In this document: positions 37,147-45,626 of the stretch, in pieces
Layout of the letters: each line of letters starts with the position of its first letter
Numbering within the stretch: the first letter of the stretch is position 1
Assembly (NCBI GenBank): GCA_023664085.1
Contig: JAMPGE010000008.1
Span: 1-56,644 of the forward strand
Reading direction: 5' to 3'
Length of the DNA stretch: 56,644 nucleotides
DNA from: Muribaculum sp.
GTDB lineage: Bacteria; Bacteroidota; Bacteroidia; Bacteroidales; Muribaculaceae
The notes under the pieces: model-generated
The model's input: only the letters and a program-made list of their open reading frames with translations
The model's database searches: none
Told to the model about the DNA's origin: nothing
Position numbers and translations under genes: made by a program

Positions 37147-38322
37147 TTATTCATACCCTCCAAGGATGGCATGGAGTTTGTTTTTCAGGGGATTGGCATA
37201 CATCGTCAGCATTTTTTGCCAAATGAAATCGCGCTCCTCAGTGTTGATGTCTTCAATGTCGATTTTGGCAATCTGGCCGTTGAAATACTGGATTACTTCA
37301 TCTCGTTTCTCTGATGTGTATTTGGAAGCGAAACGATTGGTATTGTGAAGTAAATCGTAGGCTACATAGTTTATTTCAAAGATTTCATAGCTACGATGAA
37401 TCGCTTGGTCTATGATAATTCCCACGTATTTGGCCGCTGTGTTGTTGTCGGGAAAATTTCCGATCTGATCCAGACGCGCGTTTACGCGAGGTGTGAGCTG
37501 GAAGTGCACTCTGCCTTTGTACTGTAACAGACCCGTCTCCATGGAAAACAAATCATCTCGTTGACTTTTCTTGAAATCAGGATCTCTGCGCTTCAGCAGA
37601 TATTCGCGAGCTTTCAGATAGTCGTTGGGGTCGTATTCATAGCTGATGGCTACGGGCATGAGATTTATTTCCTTCAATTTATCCATAAAACTGCCTTCGC
37701 CGGAGAGGGCAAGCATTTTTATGAGCGATTCCTGAGTGTGGTCGCTACTGTCTTTTGCTCTTCCTTCGCGTTGTGCTATCCATACGGATTCGTGCTTATG
37801 GAGAAGGGTGTGGTGGATGTAGGCACTTAATTGGCGGGCGGCAAGGAGACCTTCACGCAGCCCGGTGTTGCGCTTTACGATAAAGCTCTTATTGATGCGT
37901 ACCAGATCGTTGATCCAATCAAACACGAGCAGGTTATTGCCAATAGCTACTTCAGTGGTGGGCATCCCTTGGCGCAGAAAGGCCAGATTAAGGAAGGATG
38001 CATCGAGCACAATGTCTCTATGATTGGTTATAAAGGTATAATTTAGCGAGGGTTGATAGTATTTTTTTCCTCCCAAGGTGATACCAGCTGTGGTAGTTTT
38101 GGCTATCATCTCCAAGAAGGGATACATCACCTGCCTTTGAAAATCATAGGTGTTGTCGATCTTAAGCAGTTCTTCGATAAGCACCGGAATGTCTTGAGCG
38201 GGCATAGTATACTTTAGAGCATGAAGGAAGCCAGGCTCTTTCACCATCTTTTCAAGCTTTTCATGCACTTGGCTGTCGTCGTAAGGGGCTATATCGGAGA
38301 AATCTATGGTATTTTGAGTCAT
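37147..38322 (-). CDS. lysophospholipid acyltransferase-like protein (PlsC/PlsB superfamily)
   Basis: 391-aa acyltransferase candidate for phospholipid or other lipid acylation at the inner membrane. Motif I is FITNHRDIVLDASFL with His101 and Asp107, five residues between them instead of the canonical four (HX4D). IAQREGRAKDSSD (about 182-194) corresponds to the glycerol-3-phosphate-binding FPEGTRS block. No strong membrane helix is present. Two promoter-like TAATTTTG words precede the start. The acceptor lipid is unknown. Confidence 0.82.
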   Translation of the reverse strand: MTQNTIDFSDIAPYDDSQVHEKLEKMVKEPGFLHALKYTMPAQDIPVLIEELLKIDNTYDFQRQVMYPFLEMIAKTTTAGITLGGKKYYQPSLNYTFITNHRDIVLDASFLNLAFLRQGMPTTEVAIGNNLLVFDWINDLVRINKSFIVKRNTGLREGLLAARQLSAYIHHTLLHKHESVWIAQREGRAKDSSDHTQESLIKMLALSGEGSFMDKLKEINLMPVAISYEYDPNDYLKAREYLLKRRDPDFKKSQRDDLFSMETGLLQYKGRVHFQLTPRVNARLDQIGNFPDNNTAAKYVGIIIDQAIHRSYEIFEINYVAYDLLHNTNRFASKYTSEKRDEVIQYFNGQIAKIDIEDINTEERDFIWQKMLTMYANPLKNKLHAILGGYE

Positions 38323-38324
38323 AA

Positions 38325-38355
38325 CAAAATTAGATGGGCTCTAAAAATGGCGAAA
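38325..38355 (-). promoter_or_regulatory. possible second, leaderless promoter of the acyltransferase
   Basis: Minus strand TTTC (38355-38352), 19-nt spacer, TAATTTTG (38332-38325), ending only 2 nt before the ATG at 38322. If used, the mRNA would begin at or beside the start codon. Confidence 0.35.
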
Positions 38356-38375
38356 GCATATGCCACACCTTCTTG

Positions 38376-38407
38376 CAAAATTAAGCAACACCTAAGAATA
38401 AAACAAG
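38376..38407 (-). promoter_or_regulatory. acyltransferase promoter
   Basis: Minus strand CTTG (38407-38404), 20-nt spacer, TAATTTTG (38383-38376). One mismatch in the -33 box. Start near 38370, leader about 48 nt. Confidence 0.55.
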
Positions 38408-38526
38408 AGAAAAGAGAAATTTCTTATAATAATGGTCAACTTTTAGTCCCCATTTTATAAAATTTTTATGAAATGGATATAAGTAACAGTTCGTATTAAA
38501 GACCGTAAAAGTATCATTGTTAGGCA

Positions 38527-39759
38527 TCATCTTGCCACTCTCCAGAATAGGAAGATGCCTATGGCAAGGTAGATTATGTTTGGGATCTCCATAGCGATGA
38601 AGGGACTTGTATATCCATTCACGGCAAGCGAACTTGTCACGGTAGAAAAAAGTATATAACTGAAACTGAGGGCGAGGCCGATTCCGATATTCAATCCCAT
38701 ACCTCCTTTAACTTTTTTGGAACTCAGCGACATACCAATAAGAGTGAGGATGAATGCGGCGGCCGTAGAGGCTATTCGTCGTTCTTTCTCTATTTCAAAA
38801 CCTTTGATGTTGGCCACTCCTCTCATTTTTTGCTTTTCAATGTAGTCAGTGAGTTGGGGAGTGGTTAAGGTCTCTTGATCGTTGGCGGATATAAGAAAAT
38901 CACGTGGTTCGATGGCAATGATCGTGTCGAGGGAAGGACCTTTGGTTATTTTTTCCTTCATACCGTTAAGGTCTCTTATCATATAAGAGTTTAATTTCCA
39001 ATGATAAGGCCGTAGGGAATCGTACTGCACTGTCTGCGCCGTAAGTCTGGACACGAGTTGTTTGTCTTTGAATTTATCAAGCGAAAAGCCGTATCCTGTC
39101 TTGGTGGTGTTTTCAAACCTTCCGAAATATGCCACTACCCCCGGTTCTACCTGCAATTGGAGATTCACACCACTTTCCACCGCTTTATTACGCACGTATT
39201 TGTTTGTATATTTGATACGATTTACGTTGGTGGGAGGAATTATATAGTTGCTTAATGCGAATGTGAGGACAGCTATGAGCAATGCTCCATACATATACGG
39301 GCGCAACAGTCTGGCGTAACTTACACCACTTGAAAGCATGGCTATAATTTCTGAATTCCCCGCCAGTTTGGTAGTAAAGAATATTACGGATATGAATACA
39401 AAGAGAGGAGAGAGTTGATTTGCAAAATATGGAAGAAAGGATGCAAAATAGTCGAAAATTGTTTCTTTGAGAGGAGCTGTAAGAAAGGCATCGAGTTTCT
39501 CAGTGGTGTCAAACATTGCGATGACTGCGAGAAACAGAATTGTAGCCAGAAAATAAGTGCCGAGAAATTTCTTCAATATATATTTATCCAGAAGGGTAAA
39601 ACGAAATTTCTTCAATAATCCGCACGGATTATTGATTAACTTTGAAGAAACGAATCCATGCATCCAATTCCGCGGATTGCGAGGGGTAGGTTTGTGCTCG
39701 TCCTCAAGAACGTATTCCTGAAAGGATATATCTTCTGTTGCTTCCTTGTTTTCTTCCAT
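38527..39759 (-). CDS. LptF/LptG-family permease
   Basis: 410-aa inner membrane subunit of the lipopolysaccharide export ABC transporter. About 65 polar residues precede the first helix (LLDKYILKKFLGTYFLATIL), a longer cytoplasmic start than in proteobacterial homologues. Three helices, a periplasmic beta-jellyroll (about 165-300) and three C-terminal helices follow, the YjgP/YjgQ plan. F and G cannot be told apart here. It lies 55 nt downstream of tgt and is probably in its transcript. Confidence 0.9.
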   Translation of the reverse strand: MEENKEATEDISFQEYVLEDEHKPTPRNPRNWMHGFVSSKLINNPCGLLKKFRFTLLDKYILKKFLGTYFLATILFLAVIAMFDTTEKLDAFLTAPLKETIFDYFASFLPYFANQLSPLFVFISVIFFTTKLAGNSEIIAMLSSGVSYARLLRPYMYGALLIAVLTFALSNYIIPPTNVNRIKYTNKYVRNKAVESGVNLQLQVEPGVVAYFGRFENTTKTGYGFSLDKFKDKQLVSRLTAQTVQYDSLRPYHWKLNSYMIRDLNGMKEKITKGPSLDTIIAIEPRDFLISANDQETLTTPQLTDYIEKQKMRGVANIKGFEIEKERRIASTAAAFILTLIGMSLSSKKVKGGMGLNIGIGLALSFSYILFSTVTSSLAVNGYTSPFIAMEIPNIIYLAIGIFLFWRVAR

Positions 39760-39814
39760 ATAGGGTGTATGGCTTTGCTTGATTTGCTGTAGTGCAGGTT
39801 GTTTGAAATAGAAT

Positions 39815-40945
39815 TCAAAGCCTTCTGGTTACGTTTTCCACCATTTCCGATTTCCAAGGATGAAAGTCTCCTTGAATTATGTGTTTGCGGGCCTCGGACA
39901 CAAGCCAGAGGTAAAACGCGAGATTATGGATCGATGCTATCTGCATGGCCAGCAATTCGTTGCTGACAAACAGATGGCGAACATAAGCCCTGGAATACTC
40001 TTCGTCTACGCGTGAAGGACCACCCGGATCAAGGGGAGAAAAATCGTCGGCCCATTTCTTGTTGCGCATGTTCATTACGCCGTGGCGTGTGAAGATCATT
40101 CCGTTGCGTCCGTTTCGGGTCGGCATCACGCAATCCATCATATCCACACCGCGGTCTATTGCCTCAAGGATGTTGGCCGGAGTGCCCACACCCATGAGAT
40201 AGCGGGGCTTGTCGGCAGGAAGTATTTCATTCACTACTTCGATCATTTCATACATCTTTTCAGTGGGCTCTCCTACGGCCAGTCCACCTATGGCATTGCC
40301 ATCTGCACCGAGATCGGCAACGAATTTCGCGGCCTCACGTCTCAGGTCGGGATACACACATCCCTGCACTATTGGGAAATAGGCCTGGCGGTAACCATAA
40401 AGACCATCGGTCTCTTTATACCTTTTCCATCCTCGCATCAGCCATCGTTGGGTAAGGTCGAGCGACTTGCGGGCATACTGGTAGTCGGCGGTGCCGGGGG
40501 TGCACTCATCAAGAGCCATCATTATATCGGCTCCGATCACTCGTTCGATATCCACTACGCCTTCGGGGGTGAAGAGATGTTTGCTTCCGTCAATATGACT
40601 TCTGAACCATGCTCCCTCTTCCTTAAGTTTGCGCTGCGAAGACAAGGAAAACACCTGAAAACCGCCTGAGTCTGTGAGTATCGGACGGTCCCACGAGTTG
40701 AACTTGTGGAGGCCTCCGGCCTGTCGGAGTATTTCAAGGCCGGGACGCAGGTACAGGTGATAGGTGTTGCCAAGTATTATTTGAGCTTTTATATCTTCTT
40801 TGAGTTCATGCTGATGCACAGCCTTTACACTTGCCACCGTGCCTACCGGCATGAAAATGGGGGTCTTGATTGTGCCGTGATCTGTGGTGATAACTCCTGC
40901 TCTGGCGGCTGTGCCAGACGGTGACGCTTCTAATTTAAAGTCCAT
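39815..40945 (-). CDS. tgt: tRNA-guanine transglycosylase lacking the zinc cysteines
   Basis: 376-aa enzyme that swaps guanine 34 for a 7-deazaguanine in tRNAs for Asp, Asn, His and Tyr. The catalytic Asp92 (TDSGGFQVFS) and nucleophile Asp271 (MDCVMPTRNGRNG) are in place, as is GGLAVGEP. The usual zinc loop CxCxxC is absent: residues 303-318 read SPLDPGGPSRVDEEYS, while His340 (SIHNLAFYLWLV) remains. The DNA shows no frameshift. Whether this is lineage-wide or specific cannot be settled here. Driven by a perfect promoter and followed by the LptF/G gene. Confidence 0.95.
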   Translation of the reverse strand: MDFKLEASPSGTAARAGVITTDHGTIKTPIFMPVGTVASVKAVHQHELKEDIKAQIILGNTYHLYLRPGLEILRQAGGLHKFNSWDRPILTDSGGFQVFSLSSQRKLKEEGAWFRSHIDGSKHLFTPEGVVDIERVIGADIMMALDECTPGTADYQYARKSLDLTQRWLMRGWKRYKETDGLYGYRQAYFPIVQGCVYPDLRREAAKFVADLGADGNAIGGLAVGEPTEKMYEMIEVVNEILPADKPRYLMGVGTPANILEAIDRGVDMMDCVMPTRNGRNGMIFTRHGVMNMRNKKWADDFSPLDPGGPSRVDEEYSRAYVRHLFVSNELLAMQIASIHNLAFYLWLVSEARKHIIQGDFHPWKSEMVENVTRRL

Positions 40946-41010
40946 TTTAGAATTTTAAATCCAAGGATGGAATAGAGTTTATAAGTGTAAATTTTTGAAA
41001 TTTCGAACTG

Positions 41011-41042
41011 CAAATTTACATTAATTACGTTTAACATCCAAA
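41011..41042 (-). promoter_or_regulatory. tgt: tgt promoter
   Basis: Minus strand TTTG (41042-41039), 20-nt spacer, TAAATTTG (41018-41011): a perfect consensus. Start near 41005. Its -33 box lies inside the spacer of the opposing promoter. Confidence 0.75.
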
Positions 41043-41060
41043 AAACATTATTTACCTTTG
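41030..41060 (+). promoter_or_regulatory. promoter of the second ROK kinase operon, overlapping the tgt promoter
   Basis: TTTA (41030-41033), 19-nt spacer, TACCTTTG (41053-41060). The -7 box ends 4 nt before the ATG at 41065, so the transcript would be leaderless or nearly so. Confidence 0.62.
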
Positions 41061-41064
41061 CAGA

Positions 41065-42015
41065 ATGAAACGGAATCTGATACTTGGAATTGACCTGGGG
41101 GGCACCAATACGGAAATTGGGTTGGTGTCGCCGAACGGAGAGATTATATCCCGTACGCTGATCAAGACATCCGATTATCCCACGGCTGATGAGTTTGTCG
41201 AAGCGGTGTACACAAAATTTGGTGAAATGGAGAGATCCCTAAGTGTAGATGCGGAATTGCTTGGTGTGGGGATCGGTGCTCCATGTGTGAATAGCCTTAC
41301 GGGCAGTATTGATGGATCTACAGAATTAAAATGGCCTTCGCCCGTTCCTATTCGTACTATGCTGCATGATCGTTTTGGGGTGCGGGTGGAGGTTACCAAC
41401 GATGCCAATGTAGCTGCCTTGGGAGAAATGAAATTCGGAGAAGCGAGAAACTCTGCGAATTTTATCGTAATTACATTGGGCACAGGAATAGGGGCAGGCG
41501 TGGTTTGCGACGGCCATCTTCTTAATGGATCCAGAGGATTCGCGGGAGAACTGGGGCATATCCTTGCTGTTGACAATAGCGACAGGGAGTGCGGGTGCGG
41601 AAGGAAAGGATGTCTGCAGACTTATTGCTCGGCTTCAGGAATAGTCACTACGGCCCGTCAGTTTATCGACTTTAGCAAGGGATCCACGTCACTTGCCGCC
41701 ATACCGGAAAATGAGATAACATCGCAAAGAATCTGTGAAGAGGCAGAAAAGGGTGATTTTGTAGCCCGGCAGGTTTTTGAATTCACAGGTGAGATTTTGG
41801 GGAGGATGTGTGCACAATATTCGGCATTCACGGATCCTGATATGATAATAATTTCGGGAGGTGTGGCCAATGGCTGGAAATGGCTTGAGAAGTCGGTAAA
41901 ACGCGCTTTTAAGGCCTATTCGCTGCATTTGAACCGCGACCGGGTAACGATTTGTCGTTCCTCCTTCGGTCCCGGTGAGTCCGCTGTGTTGGGAGCTGCC
42001 GCTCTTATTGTATAG
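41065..42015 (+). CDS. ROK-family sugar kinase, copy 2
   Basis: 316-aa kinase paralogous to the one at 28174. DLGGTN is at 10-15, the catalytic Asp113 in TNDANVAALGE, GTGIGAGVV binds ATP, and the zinc site is His165 with Cys176, 178 and 183. No DNA-binding domain. The sugar is unknown; divergence in the EIQNPPNLPW-equivalent loop (SIDGSTELKW here) suggests a different substrate from copy 1. First gene of a ROK-cutC-transglutaminase run; only 4 nt separate its -7 box from the ATG. Confidence 0.92.
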   Translation: MKRNLILGIDLGGTNTEIGLVSPNGEIISRTLIKTSDYPTADEFVEAVYTKFGEMERSLSVDAELLGVGIGAPCVNSLTGSIDGSTELKWPSPVPIRTMLHDRFGVRVEVTNDANVAALGEMKFGEARNSANFIVITLGTGIGAGVVCDGHLLNGSRGFAGELGHILAVDNSDRECGCGRKGCLQTYCSASGIVTTARQFIDFSKGSTSLAAIPENEITSQRICEEAEKGDFVARQVFEFTGEILGRMCAQYSAFTDPDMIIISGGVANGWKWLEKSVKRAFKAYSLHLNRDRVTICRSSFGPGESAVLGAAALIV

Positions 42016-42051
42016 GGTAGTCTCAAATTAATTTTTACAGAAAGATTCGTC

Positions 42052-42813
42052 ATGATAGAGATTTGTGCTCAGGATATAGAAGGTGTCGGAAACGCGATCA
42101 AAGGAGGTGCCGACAGAATAGAATTGTGCAGTGCGCTCGAAGTGGGTGGACTTACCCCGTCAGTAGGTCTCGTGGGGCGTAGTGTCTGGAAATGCAGCCG
42201 TCTGCTCAATCCTGTGCCGCTGCATGTGCTTATACGTCCGCGGTCAGGAGATTTCTTTTATACTGACCGTGAGATAGAGGTGATGACAGAAGACGCTGTA
42301 TATGCCGTTCAGGCCGGAGCCGACGGACTTGTGTTTGGTTGTCTAAGTCCCGACGGAGATGTGGATGACTATGCATGTTCTAAAATTATAGATACTGTAA
42401 GACGGGAGATTACCCGTCCGGTTCATCTTACATTTCATCGAGCGTTTGACTTTTGCAGGGATGCCGACAGAGCCTTGAAGAATATCGCATCGCTTGGATT
42501 CAATACAATTCTGACATCGGGACAGAAACCGACTGCGCTTCTCGGGGCAGATATGATTCGCCATCTCAAGGAAATTGCACCCGATCATCTTACCATAATG
42601 GCTGGTGGGGGAGTGACCCCCGACAATATCGCGGCAATAAAAGAGAGCACAGGCGTAAATTGGTTTCACGCTTCGGCCAAGAGGAGGATTGAAAGCAAAA
42701 TGGAGTTCCGCCGAAATGACGTCAATACTGCCCAATTCGGTAACGATGATTACTCATCTTTAACCGTAGACATAGATACGGTCAGAAAACTTAAGGAAAA
42801 TTCAAAACAGTGA
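42052..42813 (+). CDS. cutC: CutC-family TIM-barrel protein
   Basis: 253-aa CutC protein. IEICAQDIEGVGNAIKGGAD, RIELCSALEVGGLTPS and VHVLIRPRSGDFFY-like blocks, then FHRAFDF and ILTSGQKPTALLG, match the family along its length. The old label of copper homeostasis is poorly supported in bacteria. Here, beside a sugar kinase, a role in sugar or glycan metabolism is a fair inference. 36 nt after the kinase and 8 nt before the next start. Confidence 0.92.
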   Translation: MIEICAQDIEGVGNAIKGGADRIELCSALEVGGLTPSVGLVGRSVWKCSRLLNPVPLHVLIRPRSGDFFYTDREIEVMTEDAVYAVQAGADGLVFGCLSPDGDVDDYACSKIIDTVRREITRPVHLTFHRAFDFCRDADRALKNIASLGFNTILTSGQKPTALLGADMIRHLKEIAPDHLTIMAGGGVTPDNIAAIKESTGVNWFHASAKRRIESKMEFRRNDVNTAQFGNDDYSSLTVDIDTVRKLKENSKQ

Positions 42814-42821
42814 TTTCTCAT

Positions 42822-45383
42822 ATGGAAAAAGTTAAATTGATGAGATATTTAAATGATATCTTTAAAATATTGTCAGTGGCATTGGCAGTATCGGTTACCG
42901 TATTGTCGGCGCGGCCTGAAAGCAAAGACAGAATTGTAGACACTGAGGAGTCTCTTCTTGATTATCTTTACTCGACTATGAGTTATCCCGACAGTGTGGC
43001 ACATAGCAGGGATTTTTATATCGACAATATCAGAGTTACGCTTGAAGCAAAGTGCGCAATGCCCTGGGGCGATTCGGTTCCTGAAGAGGAGTTTCTTAAT
43101 TTTGTGTTGCCACTGAGAGTAAATAATGAGGATCTTGACGGGTCAAGAAGATTTCTTTATGATTCAATCAAGGAAAGAGTAAAGGGAATGTCGATGTCGG
43201 ATGCCATTCTTGAAGTGAATCATTGGTGTCATGAGAGGGTCACCTACCAACCTTCGGATGCGCGTACTGGAGCTCCGTTAAGTGTGATCAGCAGGGCAAC
43301 CGGCAGATGTGGCGAGGAATCGACACTTCTTGTCAACGCATTGAGAGCGGTTGGTATACCTGCACGTCAGGTCTATGTGCCACGATGGGCTCATACCGAC
43401 GACAACCATGCCTGGGTAGAAGCTATGGCAGATGGCAAATGGTATTTTCTGGGAGCTTGTGAGCCGGCACCGGCCTTAAATCAGGGTTGGTTCAATTCTT
43501 CGGCCGCACGAAGCCTGCTGATGCATACAAAGGCACTTCCCGGTTATTCGGGAAATGAGCCCGTGGTGACAAGAGTCAACGGTGTCACAGAGTTGAACGT
43601 TACGGATCATTATACAACCACGGGGAATTCCCGGGTGAAAATTGTTGATGAGGATGGTAATCCTGTGGAAAACGCCATTGTGAAATTCTGTATATATAAT
43701 TACGCTGAATTTTATCCAGTAGCCAAATATGCCTCGGATAAAAACGGTATGGCAGAAATGCTTACCGGACTTGGTGATATGCTCGTTTGGGCATCCGACG
43801 GTGACCGGTACGGATTCGGAATAACTTCTCCGAGGAATGCTACGCCGACAGAAATATGCTTAAGGCATTCAAAAGGAACGGAATCCGGGAAGGATATAGA
43901 TATTAATGTGCCACGTCCACAAAAGATTACTATCTCAAATACGGACTCCGCACAAGCCATATGTAATGCCAGAATTGCCTGTGAAGATTCCATAAGAGAA
44001 ACTTCGAAGAATAATAGATTTGTGAATCCTGCTGCTTCGCTGGGATATTCTCAGAAGTTAAATCTGCCGACGGATACAATGGCGCGTGTAATGACTCTCG
44101 CAAGAGGCAACGGCTACAACATACTTCGATATCTTGAATCCTTGGATTCAAAATCGCGAAAAGATGCCTTTCGTATAATTGCATTGCTTGATGATAAAGA
44201 TATGGCGGACGTCGAAATGGACGTAATTGATGATCTTCTGCCGTATGTCTCATCTCCTTACAATGAGGAAGGACGCAATGCTTTAATTTCACCGAGAGTA
44301 GACACCGAACGCTTAACGCCGTGTAGAGAATTTTTGAAGAGTGTGATTCCAGCCGAATCAGTGGAAAGTTACAGAAGAAATCCTCAGACATTAATAGATT
44401 GGGCAAAAAAGCATATTCAAATCACTGAACACGGTAATCCATGGCATATCGCAATGGCTCCGGCCGACGTGTGGAGTGCTAAGAAAAGCGATGGCCGTTC
44501 ATTTATGATTTTCTGCGTAAATGCCCTGAGGACATTGGGAGTGCCTTCCGTTCTCAATAAGGAGATTGGAACAATGCAATATCTTGATAATGACGAATGG
44601 CGCTCTCTACAATTGGCAGAACCGCATGCTGCTCTTTCTCCTTCTTTTGGTAAATTAATATTAAGAGAGCAAGAACAGGATGCGTCGCATCAATATTACA
44701 ATAGCTTTACCCTGTCGCGTATAGAAAATGGATTTCCCGTTTTGATGGAATTTCCGGAGGAAACTACATCAGCTTATTTTAGCTCAGCAAGGACCTTGCC
44801 TGCCGGAGACTATCTGCTTGTGACGGGAACGCGCCAAGCTTCGGGCAATGTGCTCGCCCATGCCGAGCTTTTCTCTATAAAAGACGAAAATACCACTGAG
44901 AGGGAACTCATATTCCGAAAAGATGAGAGGGAACTTTCGGTGATAGGTTCCCTTAATGCCGAGACCCTATATTTCAATCGAGACCAAAATCGGGAAGAAA
45001 GTCTGCTTCAGACTGCAGGCCGTGGCTACTATGCACTGCTTCTGCTCAAAAGTCACCACGAACCGTCTGCACATATTCTCAACGACATCTCCCTTAAAAA
45101 AGATGAAATAGAAAACCAGAACATTAAGATCATAGCCCTTTCGGAAGAAGGGGCCGACGAGATCCTTCGAAAAGACTACGGGCCTCTTCCCAATACCCTA
45201 TCTATAGGAATAGACAAGGAAAATAACATAGCGAGAGGGATCTCCGATTTGCTTCCGTCCCAACAATCGGATCGTCCGGTAGTGGTAATAGCAGACTCTT
45301 TCAATAGGGTAGTTTACCTATCATCCGGTTACAATATCGGCATGGGAGAACAACTGCTCCATCTTTTCCGCAATCTAGATTGA
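42822..45383 (+). CDS. secreted transglutaminase-like protein with second degenerate domain
   Basis: 853-aa exported protein with a signal peptide (about 1-30). An active-looking transglutaminase core has Cys163 (ATGRCGEES), His196 (DDNHAWVE) and an acidic third residue, Glu214, in ACEP instead of the common Asp. A carboxypeptidase-regulatory-like beta domain covers about 265-345. A second stretch near 540-590 (DGRSFMIFCVNALRTLGVPS) copies the first core but lacks the catalytic cysteine. The last 130 residues look thioredoxin-like without a CxxC. Substrate unknown; peptide or wall cleavage is typical. The ATG at 42822 is chosen over a GTG at 42810 that overlaps cutC. Confidence 0.85.
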   Translation: MEKVKLMRYLNDIFKILSVALAVSVTVLSARPESKDRIVDTEESLLDYLYSTMSYPDSVAHSRDFYIDNIRVTLEAKCAMPWGDSVPEEEFLNFVLPLRVNNEDLDGSRRFLYDSIKERVKGMSMSDAILEVNHWCHERVTYQPSDARTGAPLSVISRATGRCGEESTLLVNALRAVGIPARQVYVPRWAHTDDNHAWVEAMADGKWYFLGACEPAPALNQGWFNSSAARSLLMHTKALPGYSGNEPVVTRVNGVTELNVTDHYTTTGNSRVKIVDEDGNPVENAIVKFCIYNYAEFYPVAKYASDKNGMAEMLTGLGDMLVWASDGDRYGFGITSPRNATPTEICLRHSKGTESGKDIDINVPRPQKITISNTDSAQAICNARIACEDSIRETSKNNRFVNPAASLGYSQKLNLPTDTMARVMTLARGNGYNILRYLESLDSKSRKDAFRIIALLDDKDMADVEMDVIDDLLPYVSSPYNEEGRNALISPRVDTERLTPCREFLKSVIPAESVESYRRNPQTLIDWAKKHIQITEHGNPWHIAMAPADVWSAKKSDGRSFMIFCVNALRTLGVPSVLNKEIGTMQYLDNDEWRSLQLAEPHAALSPSFGKLILREQEQDASHQYYNSFTLSRIENGFPVLMEFPEETTSAYFSSARTLPAGDYLLVTGTRQASGNVLAHAELFSIKDENTTERELIFRKDERELSVIGSLNAETLYFNRDQNREESLLQTAGRGYYALLLLKSHHEPSAHILNDISLKKDEIENQNIKIIALSEEGADEILRKDYGPLPNTLSIGIDKENNIARGISDLLPSQQSDRPVVVIADSFNRVVYLSSGYNIGMGEQLLHLFRNLD

Positions 45384-45626
45384 CATAAATGACACGTCAT
45401 ATGACACACTTTGACAAACCGATAAAACCGAATTACAAATATGATGGATCACAAAATCATCCAAATTCAATAATTTAAGTAAAAATTCATAAAAATTCAC
45501 AACAAGTAAAAGAACTTTTAGCCCGCTATTTGTTTATATTTTGAACGTAAGAGGGAAAACATGGTTAAATTCCATGCAAATAACCCGACAAAAGAATTTA
45601 GATAAAACTTAAAAATATATACAATT

